A DNA stretch of 40,028 bases from Bauldia litoralis (GTDB lineage: Bacteria; Pseudomonadota; Alphaproteobacteria; Rhizobiales; Kaistiaceae), in the NCBI GenBank assembly GCA_945882315.1, contig CAMCWB010000035.1:1-40028 (forward strand), given 5' to 3'. Shown piece after piece: positions 1 to 7,837 of this stretch. Under the pieces are notes generated by a model, which did no database searches, was not told the origin of the DNA, and saw only the letters and a program-made list of their open reading frames with translations. How positions within the stretch are numbered: the stretch's first letter is position 1; every line of letters begins with the position of its first letter. Both the position numbers and the translations under genes were made by a program.

Positions 1-172
1 CACCGTATCCCAGCGATACCTGATGGCATCCGCGTCGATCATGCGACCGACCTACGCCGGTTCGAAGCTCTCAGGAATCCTCTAGAACCGAGTCACAGCG
101 ACGCACGCCCGACAGAGCGTGATTCAGTTGTTGTTCGGAATGTCCTAAGCTTCGGATCGGGGAGGGACTGTC

Positions 173-925
173 GTGACCTATGAAGGATTAACCGGCGGCG
201 AAGTCGGTTTCACCGGCCACAAGGGCGATAAGGGCAATGCCTATCACGCCCGCCCGACGGCCGCCGGCAAGGTGCCGGGTGTCGTGGTCATCCACCACGC
301 CCCCGGCTGGGACGAATGGTGTGCCGAGGTGACGCGGAAATTCGCCCATCACGGCTATTCCGCCATCGCCCCGAACCTCTATTTCCGTGACGGGCCGGGC
401 GCACCGGACGATGTCGCGGCCCGGGTCCGTGCCGAGGGCGGCGCGCCCGACGACCAGGTCATGGGCGATGTCGCCGGTGCGATGGCCTGGCTGCGCGCGC
501 AGGACAATTCCAGCGGCAAGGTCGGAATCATCGGCTTCTGCTCGGGCGGCAGGCAGACCTATCTTGCCGCCTGCACGCTGAAGGGCGTCGATGCGGCGGT
601 GGACTGCTGGGGCGGCAACATCGTCATCGACGATCCGTCGGTGCTCTCCGACCGGCGCCCGGTCGCTCCGGTCGAGTATACGGCGTCACTGGATTGCCCG
701 CTGCTCGGACTGTTCGGCAATGAGGACGAGAATCCGACGCGCGAGCATGTCGACCGGCTCGAGGCGACGCTGAAGCAGCACGGCAAGACCTACGAATTCC
801 ATCGCTACGACGGTGCCGGCCACGCGTTCCTCGCCTGGTACCGCGTCCAGTATCGTGTCCAGCCGGCGGTCGACGGCTGGAAGAAGATTCTCGATTTCTA
901 TGGCCGTCATCTCAAGGCGAAGTGA
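173..925 (+). CDS. dienelactone hydrolase family protein
   Basis: A 250-residue alpha/beta hydrolase of the dienelactone hydrolase family. The family hydrolyses dienelactones or related esters in the cytoplasm, often in aromatic degradation; the substrate here is unknown. The family triad is visible: nucleophile Cys123 in GFCSGG, Asp185 in FGNEDEN and His217 in GAGHAF. Glu48 lies in the WDEW stretch after the HHAPG oxyanion region. There is no signal peptide. The start is GTG at 173, preceded by a purine-rich GGGGAGGG about 6 bases upstream. The next gene begins 12 bases after the stop, so the two are probably co-transcribed. Family assignment is firm; the reaction is not. Confidence 0.9.
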   Translation: MTYEGLTGGEVGFTGHKGDKGNAYHARPTAAGKVPGVVVIHHAPGWDEWCAEVTRKFAHHGYSAIAPNLYFRDGPGAPDDVAARVRAEGGAPDDQVMGDVAGAMAWLRAQDNSSGKVGIIGFCSGGRQTYLAACTLKGVDAAVDCWGGNIVIDDPSVLSDRRPVAPVEYTASLDCPLLGLFGNEDENPTREHVDRLEATLKQHGKTYEFHRYDGAGHAFLAWYRVQYRVQPAVDGWKKILDFYGRHLKAK

Positions 926-937
926 GGGAGAAAGCCG

Positions 938-1216
938 ATGTGCACTTATATCGTTGAAAAGGCCCCGATCTACGGCAGCGCCAAGGGACCGGATGGCTGG
1001 ATGAAGGTCGATACGGCCAATGTCTATTTCGACCACCCCTATCACGCGCAGCTCCACCACGCGCTCGGCATCGACTTCGTCGATGAATCCGCCGGCAGCC
1101 CGCAGCGCGTCGCGATCGAGATCAGCGCCCAATCCGCCCGCCGGCTGGTGGAGCGCATCCTGGCGGCGCTGGAGGCCGGGGAGAGGGCCCATGCGATCGG
1201 GCCGGAGCCGGCGTGA
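938..1216 (+). CDS. DUF6295-like small protein of unknown function
   Basis: A 92-residue soluble protein starting MCTYIVEKAPIYGSAKG, with YFDHPYHA in the middle and a helical ARRLVERILAALE segment near the end. From memory the MCTY...EK opening and the FDHP stretch match the family called DUF6295; no function is known to me. It follows the dienelactone hydrolase by 12 bases with an AGGGAGAAAG ribosome-binding site inside the gap, so it is likely translated from the same message. It has no signal peptide and no membrane segment. Existence as a gene is well supported by spacing and composition; the family name is recognition only. Confidence 0.75.
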   Translation: MCTYIVEKAPIYGSAKGPDGWMKVDTANVYFDHPYHAQLHHALGIDFVDESAGSPQRVAIEISAQSARRLVERILAALEAGERAHAIGPEPA

Positions 1217-1228
1217 CGTTGTGAGGGA

Positions 1229-1546
1229 TCACCCGATCGAAACGACCTCGCCCGGTTTCAGCGACAGCAGAACCGATGCGAACTGGGGTACGAGTGGTAT
1301 CAGATCATTGAGCCGATTAGTTCTTGCGCGCAAAACGACCACCGCAATTGGAAGGGTGATAACATTCTGCTGAAAGGACAGATTGCGATCAACGGTCAGA
1401 AAGACGTCGAACTCGCGGCTCGCCTGTCGCAGGAGTTCACCGTTCTTAAGAGACGCCCATCCCATCTGACGGGCTGTCTTGACGTCATGGCCTGTGATTG
1501 CGCGGCCGAGGCGCCAATCGATGCATTCGTCGATCAGGACTTTCAC
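1229..1546 (-). CDS. DUF5615-type PIN-like toxin
   Basis: A 105-residue protein opening MKVLIDECIDWRL, with DVFLTVDRNLSFQQN in the middle. This is the layout of the DUF5615 / Mut7-C-like PIN-fold family: acidic residues D7 and E8 near the N terminus, then TVDRNL. Members usually sit beside a DUF433 antitoxin and are predicted RNases. Here the GTG start overlaps the stop of the upstream DUF433 gene by four bases (GTGA), so translation is probably coupled. The pair is isolated, with no phage or transposon genes beside it. RNase activity is inferred from the family, not shown. Confidence 0.85.
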   Translation of the reverse strand: MKVLIDECIDWRLGRAITGHDVKTARQMGWASLKNGELLRQASREFDVFLTVDRNLSFQQNVITLPIAVVVLRARTNRLNDLIPLVPQFASVLLSLKPGEVVSIG

Positions 1547-1755
1547 GACACGGATTCAACTAGACGGTCCTTCGCCTCCTCAAGGAAGCCGATGACCTGA
1601 TCTCGAGTAACCGTGGGAAAGCCTTCGAGGAATTGGTCGATGGAGTCACCCGCCTCGATGTAGTCGAGAAGGGTCTGCACCGGCACGCGTGTCCCGCGAA
1701 ACACCGGCGTTCCGCCCATGATCTCAGGGTCACGAAGGACAACGGACTGTTTCAT
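1543..1755 (-). CDS. DUF433 antitoxin-like protein
   Basis: About 70 residues from ATG at 1755: MKQSVVLRDPEIMGGTPVFR and onward, with RGTRVPVQTLLDYIEAG and a C-terminal helix. The DP-x-I-x-G-G-TPVFRGTRVPV signature is typical of DUF433, a small winged-helix-like family regularly paired with DUF5615 toxins. A TTG at 1791 would add 12 residues that do not look like the family, so ATG is preferred although its ribosome-binding site is weak. It is the first gene of a two-gene unit and probably both neutralises the toxin and represses the operon; that role is inferred from the family. Confidence 0.85.
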   Translation of the reverse strand: MKQSVVLRDPEIMGGTPVFRGTRVPVQTLLDYIEAGDSIDQFLEGFPTVTRDQVIGFLEEAKDRLVESVS

Positions 1756-1827
1756 TTGCCCACGGTAAGCGAATCGCGGCCAGTTATGCAACCGTGCAGG
1801 TATCGCAGCGTATTTCTTGTCGATCCG

Positions 1828-2394
1828 CTACCACCTGAACATCGGCAGCGGGTTCAGCGGGTGCTTGCCGAGATGCTGGATCTCCAGCCGCACCAGGTTC
1901 AAATGAAACCCGGCGTCCGGCCATTCGGCGTAGAGTTCGCGGACAAAGGCCCCCGGCAGGCCGAAGCTGACAACGCTCCATGTCACGTCGATCCAGTCGG
2001 CCTTGCGGAAAGGCTCGACCAGGCCGGCGCCGCCGCGAAAGGGCGTGACCTTGTGGTGCTGGAGGATCATCTCGCTGACGCCGGCCGTCCAGCCGCTGCG
2101 GCCACTGCCGTTCAGGTAGTCGGCCGCCAGCCGCACCGAGGGCGCCAGATAGTCGAAGGTCCGGTCCGTCCAGATGCCGAGATCGTGGAAGGCGGCGGCG
2201 ATGGCAATCTTTTCCAGCCGCTCCGTGTCGCGGACGTTCGCCGTCAACGCGGCGCTTAGATTGGCGACGCGATAGACATGGTTACGGTAACCGACGAAGT
2301 CCTTGCCAATCCCGGCGCGATGGGCGCCGAGAATTTCGTCGATCGGTGCAATCTCCGTAAGGATCATGCGCCGCGGGGAGCCTGACGGCGTCAC
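1828..2394 (-). CDS. HD domain phosphohydrolase-like protein
   Basis: A protein of up to 188 residues with an HD metal-dependent phosphohydrolase domain. Seen: His39 (YRNHVYR), the His70-Asp71 pair in AAFHDLGIW, and a downstream Asp in KADWIDV, which together make the H...HD...D metal site. HD proteins hydrolyse nucleotides or other phosphoesters; the substrate is unknown. The GTG at 2394 overlaps the stop of the upstream hydrolase by four bases (GTGA). An alternative ATG lies nine codons later (MILTEI) and neither has a clear ribosome-binding site. The overlap suggests coupled translation with the lysophospholipase-like gene. Confidence 0.8.
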   Translation of the reverse strand: MTPSGSPRRMILTEIAPIDEILGAHRAGIGKDFVGYRNHVYRVANLSAALTANVRDTERLEKIAIAAAFHDLGIWTDRTFDYLAPSVRLAADYLNGSGRSGWTAGVSEMILQHHKVTPFRGGAGLVEPFRKADWIDVTWSVVSFGLPGAFVRELYAEWPDAGFHLNLVRLEIQHLGKHPLNPLPMFRW

Positions 2395-3227
2395 GCCGGC
2401 AGGTGCTTTTCGACCCAGTTCGCGATGTCGGCCATGACCTTCTCCTTGTCGAGATCGTTGAGAAGGTCGTGGACATGGCCCTCATAGAGCTTCAGCGTCT
2501 TGTCCGCCGAGCCGGCATTGTCGAAGAACTGCTGGCTGCCGCCCGGCTTGGTGACGACGTCGGCCGCGCCGTGGAGGATGAGGACCGGCAGCGTGATCAG
2601 TGAGAATTCGAGCGTCAGCCGCTCGTCGGCGCGCCACATCTCGGCGACGGTGAGCGTCGGCTGGACCTCGTCCTTGACGAAAGGATCGTTGTTCATTGCC
2701 TCGACGACCTTCGGGTCGCGCGAGAAGTCCTTGATCGGCAGCCGGAGCACATGCAGATGCGGCGTCAGGTGGGCGAGGCCCTTGAGCAGCGACAGCGCGA
2801 ATTCCGGCGCATAGACGCGGAAGGCGAAGCTTTCGCAGATCAGGCCGGCGAGCTCCGACTGATGATCGAGAGCGTAGCTCGATGCGATGACGCCGCCAGC
2901 GCTGTGGCCGAGCAGGAACACCGGCAGGCCGGGCTCGCGCGACTTGGCGATCTTGATCATCGCGTGTACGTCGCCGATATATTCCTGGAACTTGTTGATG
3001 AAATAGCGCTCGCCTTCCGACTTGCCGCGGCCGCGCAGATCGAGCGCGTAGACTGCAAAGCCCTTCGCGACGAGCTGGTCGGCAACCCATAAATAATGGC
3101 CGCTATGCGAATTGAAGCCGTGGCAAACGGCGACCACGGCGCGCGGCGTTCCGGCCGGCTTCCAGGAGCGCAGGAAAATCTTGAGACCGCCTTCGCCGAC
3201 GAAGGTTTCTTCCGTTGGTTGAGTCAT
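2391..3227 (-). CDS. monoacylglycerol lipase / lysophospholipase-like alpha/beta hydrolase
   Basis: A 278-residue serine hydrolase of the monoacylglycerol lipase / PldB-like class (Hydrolase_4). The nucleophile is Ser109 in GHSAGG, the acid Asp223 in LHGAADVV and the base His253 in GHVHDLLND, the usual MGL ending. CHGFNSHSGHY near residue 35 forms the oxyanion region and DLRGRGKSEG follows. There is no signal peptide, so it is cytoplasmic. Such enzymes cleave monoacylglycerols or lysophospholipids. It is the first gene of a two-gene unit with the HD protein. The 18-bp palindrome at 3383-3400 lies about 155 bases upstream and could be its operator. Confidence 0.9.
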   Translation of the reverse strand: MTQPTEETFVGEGGLKIFLRSWKPAGTPRAVVAVCHGFNSHSGHYLWVADQLVAKGFAVYALDLRGRGKSEGERYFINKFQEYIGDVHAMIKIAKSREPGLPVFLLGHSAGGVIASSYALDHQSELAGLICESFAFRVYAPEFALSLLKGLAHLTPHLHVLRLPIKDFSRDPKVVEAMNNDPFVKDEVQPTLTVAEMWRADERLTLEFSLITLPVLILHGAADVVTKPGGSQQFFDNAGSADKTLKLYEGHVHDLLNDLDKEKVMADIANWVEKHLPA

Positions 3228-3382
3228 TCAGTCCCCCATTCAAATTGCATCGTGCCCCAGAAAAGCGGCCGGAGCGTATGCGATCTGGCCTTAAATCCAT
3301 AGTGCACGATCATGTGACAACCCGACGGGATTCTCCCCGGCCGGCTTCATGCCGACGCTAAGTTAGCGCCGGCGCGAGGGAA

Positions 3383-3400
3383 ATTGAATGCACGTTCAAT
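3383..3400. promoter_or_regulatory. palindrome, possible TetR-type operator
   Basis: ATTGAATGCACGTTCAAT, with 6-bp perfect outer arms (ATTGAA/TTCAAT) and partial symmetry in the centre. The spacing resembles operators of TetR-family repressors. It lies between the stop of the exporter permease and the start of the monoacylglycerol-lipase-like gene, both on the minus strand. No TetR gene is present in the window, so the reading as an operator is inference. Confidence 0.35.
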
Positions 3401-3411
3401 GCCAGGGACGG

Positions 3412-4230
3412 CTATTCCCGCCGCAGGTAAAGCCAGAGCGTCAGCGGTGCCAGCAGGATGGTGAGCACCACCGGCATGATCAGCGCGAGGCCGATGTCGG
3501 CGAGGGTGACGCCGCCGCTCATGCAGCCGCGGATCGCGGTGGTGATCAGCGACACCGGATTGACGTCGACGAAGGCCCGCAGCCATGCCGGCATGGTGCC
3601 CGGATCGACCATGATGTTCGAGGCGAAGACCAGCGGGAAGATGACGGTGAAGCCAATCGTCATCACGGTCATCGGCGTGCGGATCAGGAGGCCGAGCACG
3701 ATAAACACCCAGCCCATGCCGAATCCGATGGCAAGCAGCAGCAGGAAGGCACCGAGTACGCCTGGCACGCCGGCCTCCGGCCGATAGCCGAGGATGAGGC
3801 CGATCGTCAGGATGATGCCGCCGGCGATCAGGTGGCGGAGGAAATCGCCGACGATCAGCCCGGCGAAGGGCGACAGCGACCAGATCGGCAGCGAGCGGAA
3901 GCGGTCGAACAGGCCTTTGCCGAGGTCGGTCGAGAGGCCCATGCCCGAATAGACAGAGTTGAAGACCACCGTCTGCACGAGGATGCCCGGCAGGAAGAAT
4001 TGCAGATACTCGCTGGGCGAACCGGCAAGCGCTCCACCGAAGACGAAGGTGAAGAGCAGCGTGAACATGATCGGCGTCATGACGAGGTCGAAGAGCTGCT
4101 CCGGCACGTGCCGGAATTTCAGCACCGCGCGCCAGGCGAAGACGAGCGCGTTCGAGATGGGGCCTGGTTGCGGCGGCCGCGCGACCTGTTCGAGGACGGG
4201 GAGGGTGTTGATCGAGCCGCCGTCGTTCAT
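3412..4230 (-). CDS. ABC-2 type transporter permease (DrrB-like)
   Basis: A 272-residue membrane protein with about six hydrophobic segments, beginning after a roughly 45-residue cytoplasmic N terminus. FDRFRSLPI after the second membrane segment and NPVSLITTAIRG near the end are typical of the ABC-2 / daunorubicin-resistance DrrB group. It forms the membrane half of an exporter with the ATPase encoded just upstream; its ATG overlaps the ATPase stop by four bases (ATGA). The export substrate (drug, lipid or polyketide) cannot be told from sequence. The permease is intact although the ATPase carries a nonsense codon. Confidence 0.9.
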   Translation of the reverse strand: MNDGGSINTLPVLEQVARPPQPGPISNALVFAWRAVLKFRHVPEQLFDLVMTPIMFTLLFTFVFGGALAGSPSEYLQFFLPGILVQTVVFNSVYSGMGLSTDLGKGLFDRFRSLPIWSLSPFAGLIVGDFLRHLIAGGIILTIGLILGYRPEAGVPGVLGAFLLLLAIGFGMGWVFIVLGLLIRTPMTVMTIGFTVIFPLVFASNIMVDPGTMPAWLRAFVDVNPVSLITTAIRGCMSGGVTLADIGLALIMPVVLTILLAPLTLWLYLRRE

Positions 4231-5237
4231 GCGCTCTCTTCCTTGCCGTCGGCGCCAGGACCCGGCTGGCCGGTCAGGGCGAAGAACACTTCGTCGAGGC
4301 TCGGCGAGCCCATCGAGAAATCGGAAAGCTCGATGCCGGCCGAGACCAGCGCACCCAGCGCCTCATTTGCTGCCTTCGGCGAGCCGGAGATGATGGAAAG
4401 CTGCGCTCCCTCGGCGCTGCGCTGGACGTTGCCGCCGAGCCGCTGTTCGAGCAGCCTGGCAGCCTCGTCGATCCGCGCCGCATCGGTGATCTCCACATGA
4501 AGGAATCCGGAACCGATCGCCGCCTTCAATTCGCGGCTCGTGCCCTCGGCGATCTTCCTGCCATGGTCGATCACCGCGATGCGCGCCGCGAGCTGGTCGG
4601 CCTCTTCGAGATATTGCGTGGTCAGCAAAATGGTGACGCCGGAATCGGCCAGGCCGCGGATCATCTTCCACACGCCCTACCGCGCCTTCGGGTCGAGGCC
4701 GGTGGTCGGCTCGTCGAGGAAGAGCACGCCCGGCGTGATGATCAGCGAGGCGGCGATATCGAGGCGACGCCGCATGCCGCCGGAATAATTCTTCACCTGC
4801 TTGGTCGCGGCATCCGAAAGTTCGAAGGCGGCCAGCAACGCATTGGCCCGCTCCCTGGCGGCGCGCCCGCGAAAGCCCCAGAGACGGGCGAGCAGGACCA
4901 GGTTCTCGCGGCCGGTCAGGTCTTCGTCGAGAGAGGCGAACTGGCCGGTCATGGCGATGGCGCCGCGAACGTCCTGCGGCGCCGCCACGATGTCGTGGCC
5001 CATGACATGGGTCGTGCCGGAGTCGGGCTTGGCCAGCGTCGCCAGCATTCGCATCAGCGTCGTCTTGCCGGCACCGTTGGGGCCGAGAATGGCGAAGATC
5101 ATGCCGCGCGGCACGTCGAGGTCGATCCCGTCGACGGCCTTCACGTCGGTGAAATGCTTCACCAGCCCGCGCGCCGTAACCGCCAGCCCGCCAGCTTCGG
5201 CCGGGATCGGGAAATTTTGAATTGCTGCGTCGTTCAT
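4227..5237 (-). pseudogene. DrrA-like ABC exporter ATPase with internal TAG
   Basis: An ABC ATPase of the daunorubicin-resistance DrrA type. The N-terminal part carries Walker A (GPNGAGKTT), the Q-loop (MTGQFASLDEDLTG), the signature YSGGMRRRLD, Walker B (GVLFLDEP) and the D-loop GLDPKAR. An in-frame TAG at 4677-4679 follows at once. The same frame then continues with GVWKMIRGL, the switch region TTQYLEEADQLA and the usual DrrA C-terminal domain, so no bases appear lost. Position and flanks fit a single-base substitution. The downstream part could restart at GTG 4671-4673, four bases past the TAG. The ATG at 5237 is preferred over a TTG at 5258. Either a recent pseudogene, a sequencing error or a split protein. 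Confidence 0.8.
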
Positions 5238-5406
5238 GGTCGCCGTGTGGATTGGCAAAGTGAGGAGAATATGACGCTCTCTTCAACCGGGCCGACGCAT
5301 ATACCGATCTTTGCACGGCGGCGCCAGCCGCAGACCGCGAGTCGAGCGGGCTGGCGGCGGCAAGATTGGCGCTGGATTGTCAGCGACTTCGGGAGCCGAC
5401 GTCCGG

Positions 5407-6594
5407 TCAGACGCCGGGCGTTGTCGAAAATGTGAAGCGCGTTTCCGCCTTGGTGGAGATCACCTCCAGCCGTCCGCCATGCGCCCTGGCGATCTCCGAC
5501 GCGATGAACAGCCCGAGGCCCAGGCCCTCCATCCGCGTCTTGTCGTCCGACCTGTAGAAAGGCTGAAAGAGCCGCGTGAGATTGTCGGGCGGGATCGGCT
5601 TGCCCTGGTTGGCGATGGAGAGCGTCAGGCCGCTGGCATCGGTGCGGGCCACGACGCGTGCCGGCGTGTCCTCCGACCCATGCGCTACAGCGTTGCCGAG
5701 GAGGTTCGAGAAGAGCTGGGCGATACGATTGTGATCGCCGTAGAAGGGGACGGCGAGGTCGAACTCGGTTTCCACTTTGCGCTCGGGCCATGCCGTCTCG
5801 ATCTCGCTGATGACCTGCTTCAGCGTCGGCTCAAGCGGCTTACTTTCCTTATCCAGGGTCAGTCCGCCGCCGAGCTTGCCGCGTGCAAAATCCAGCACAT
5901 TGTCGATCAGGCCGCTCATGCGCAGCACGCTGGCCTGCATCAGGTTGGCAACCGAGCGCATCTTGTCCTCGAGCGGATTCCGCAGGAGAATCTTGGTGCC
6001 GGCGTCGATGGCGGCGAGCGGGTTACGGAGGTCGTGGCCAAGCACGGCAATGAACTGGTCGCGGAGTTCCGCAATGCGGCGCTCATCGAGAAGGTTGGCC
6101 TCCGAACTCGCGAGCTTTTCGTTGGCGTCGAGATGGATGGCGATCAGTTCCGCGAACAGCTTGAACATCCCGATCGTCTCGGGGTTCTTCAGCCGCGCCG
6201 GCTTCGGATCGATTGCGCAGAGCGTCCCGAAGAAGCGGCCGTCCGACAGCATGATCGGCACGGAAATGTAGCTCTGGAATCCGTACATCGCCGGCGTGTG
6301 GTGGCTGCAATAGAGTTCGTCCTCAGCGACGTTGTCGATCGCCACGACCTCATGCGCTTGCCGCACTTCGTGGCACAGCGTGGTCTCTACGGGCAGCTCA
6401 CCGCCGGGCTCCAGCCCGAAATGGATGTTGTCGAGGACCTGGCAGACGATCCAGCGCTCCTCCGTGACGCGCGCCACCGCGGCGAAGCCCATGCCGGTCG
6501 TGCGGCAGATGACCTCGAGGATCCGCGGTACTGCGGCGATCTCGGCGATTGCCGCTACGTCCTGCCCGAAACCCTTGTCCAAAGCGCACCCCAT
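5407..6594 (-). CDS. GAF-domain sensor histidine kinase (orphan)
   Basis: A 395-residue soluble sensor kinase. Residues about 15-155 form a GAF domain (CHEVRQAHEVVAIDN, YISVPIML, FFGTLCAIDP). The dimerisation/phosphoacceptor helix has His187 in FIAVLGHDLRNPL, and the ATPase domain has the N-box LFSNLLGNAVAHG (Asn297 and Asn301) and the G-box GLGLGLFIASEIARAHGG (near 357-374). There are no membrane segments, so it senses a cytoplasmic signal. No response regulator lies beside it. The gap to the upstream peptidase gene is 74 bases and includes a GCCGGC inverted repeat, so co-transcription is uncertain. The ligand is unknown. Confidence 0.92.
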   Translation of the reverse strand: MGCALDKGFGQDVAAIAEIAAVPRILEVICRTTGMGFAAVARVTEERWIVCQVLDNIHFGLEPGGELPVETTLCHEVRQAHEVVAIDNVAEDELYCSHHTPAMYGFQSYISVPIMLSDGRFFGTLCAIDPKPARLKNPETIGMFKLFAELIAIHLDANEKLASSEANLLDERRIAELRDQFIAVLGHDLRNPLAAIDAGTKILLRNPLEDKMRSVANLMQASVLRMSGLIDNVLDFARGKLGGGLTLDKESKPLEPTLKQVISEIETAWPERKVETEFDLAVPFYGDHNRIAQLFSNLLGNAVAHGSEDTPARVVARTDASGLTLSIANQGKPIPPDNLTRLFQPFYRSDDKTRMEGLGLGLFIASEIARAHGGRLEVISTKAETRFTFSTTPGV

Positions 6595-6668
6595 CGAACC
6601 GAAGAGCCTATATAGGGTCGGGGATGCTGCGCCGGCAAAGTTTGTTCTGCCGGCGGGCCTGCGACAGG

Positions 6669-7826
6669 TCAGCCCGCCGCCACGACCCAGTCGCGGGGGC
6701 CGTCGCCATAGCCCTCGCAGCCGGTCTCGGTGACGACCACCGTATCCTCCATCTTCACGAAGCCGACCTCGGGGCTTTTGATGTCGGTTTCGATCGACAG
6801 CACCATGCCGGCGCGCAGCGGCCGGTCGGCATCGCTGGCCGGGTACGAGATCGCACCGTCGCCGTCGATATGCGGCGCCTCATGCTGGATCATCCCCATG
6901 CCATGTGCCCGGAAGATGATCTGGTTCTTCCGCTCGGAGCCGGCAAAGACGGTCCGCGCCGCCTCGACCACGGTCCGCCCGGTGACGCCGGCCTTGATGA
7001 CGGCGCGGGGCGCGTCCTGGATCGCGCGAATCTCGGCCATCAGGTCGCGCATCAGGTTGGTCGGCTCGCCCATCACCGCCATGCGGCAGAGGTCGCCGAG
7101 ATAGCCGTCGAGATTGGCGCCGGAATCGAGCGACAGGATTTCGCCCTTGTTCCAGGTCCGGTCGGACGGCGCGCGGTTGAAGGAACGGCCGGTGGCGGCG
7201 AGGCAATATTCGAAATTCATGCCGCGGTTAACTTCCTCGCGGCGGACGCGCTCGACGATGTCGCGCTTGGTGGTGCCGGCCGGCGTCGTCGTCATCACCA
7301 GCGTCATGACGTCGACGATCAGCTCGGAGGCTTTCTTCAGCCTGGCGAGTTCGTCCGGCCGCTTCACGGCGCGGAGTTCCTGCATCGTCGGCAGCGCATC
7401 GACGATGGTCGCGTCGGGCAATTCTTCGCGAAGCGCGAGATAGGCATCCGCCGGGATGAAACACATCTCGACCCCGATCCGCCCTTTGGCGAGGCCGAGT
7501 CCGCGGATCATCGCGGCCGCCTCGCGGGCCGCGTGCGCGCTGCTCTTTTGCGTGTTGCGGATGGTCGGCGCCCAGGGCGGCTCGATCTCCTGATGATGCG
7601 GCTCCAGCGGGTGGCCGATATAGAAGGCGTTCTCCGGCTTGCCCTTTGGATAGCCGAGCACCGGCAGATAGCGGCTGATGCCCAACGCATCCTTATGCGC
7701 CAGGAAGAAATAGCGGTAGCCGCCGAGGAGATACTGGACGCTGTCCTTGTCGGTCGCGAGCATTAGGTCGATGCCGGACTCGTCCATCAATGTGTCGAGA
7801 TGGGCGCCGTCGAAGGGAAGCTGCAT
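6669..7826 (-). CDS. M24 family metallopeptidase (Xaa-Pro aminopeptidase/creatinase fold)
   Basis: A 385-residue pita-bread-fold protein. The N-terminal creatinase-like domain spans about 1-150 and the catalytic domain about 155-375. The five metal ligands of M24 enzymes are visible: Asp234 and Asp245 (LSLDSGANLDGYLGDL), His308 (RAHGMGM), Glu346 (SIETD) and Glu360 (KMEDT). Members are Xaa-Pro peptidases or non-peptidic C-N hydrolases such as creatinase and ectoine hydrolase; the family alone does not decide. It follows the flavin monooxygenase-like gene by 11 bases, so the two are probably one operon and may act on the same compound. Confidence 0.88.
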   Translation of the reverse strand: MQLPFDGAHLDTLMDESGIDLMLATDKDSVQYLLGGYRYFFLAHKDALGISRYLPVLGYPKGKPENAFYIGHPLEPHHQEIEPPWAPTIRNTQKSSAHAAREAAAMIRGLGLAKGRIGVEMCFIPADAYLALREELPDATIVDALPTMQELRAVKRPDELARLKKASELIVDVMTLVMTTTPAGTTKRDIVERVRREEVNRGMNFEYCLAATGRSFNRAPSDRTWNKGEILSLDSGANLDGYLGDLCRMAVMGEPTNLMRDLMAEIRAIQDAPRAVIKAGVTGRTVVEAARTVFAGSERKNQIIFRAHGMGMIQHEAPHIDGDGAISYPASDADRPLRAGMVLSIETDIKSPEVGFVKMEDTVVVTETGCEGYGDGPRDWVVAAG

Positions 7827-7837
7827 CGCCGTCTCTC

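Noticed and set aside
1229-1755. DUF433/DUF5615 pair as a mark of a mobile or defence island
   Set aside because: Neighbours are ordinary metabolic genes; no transposase, phage or other defence genes are seen.
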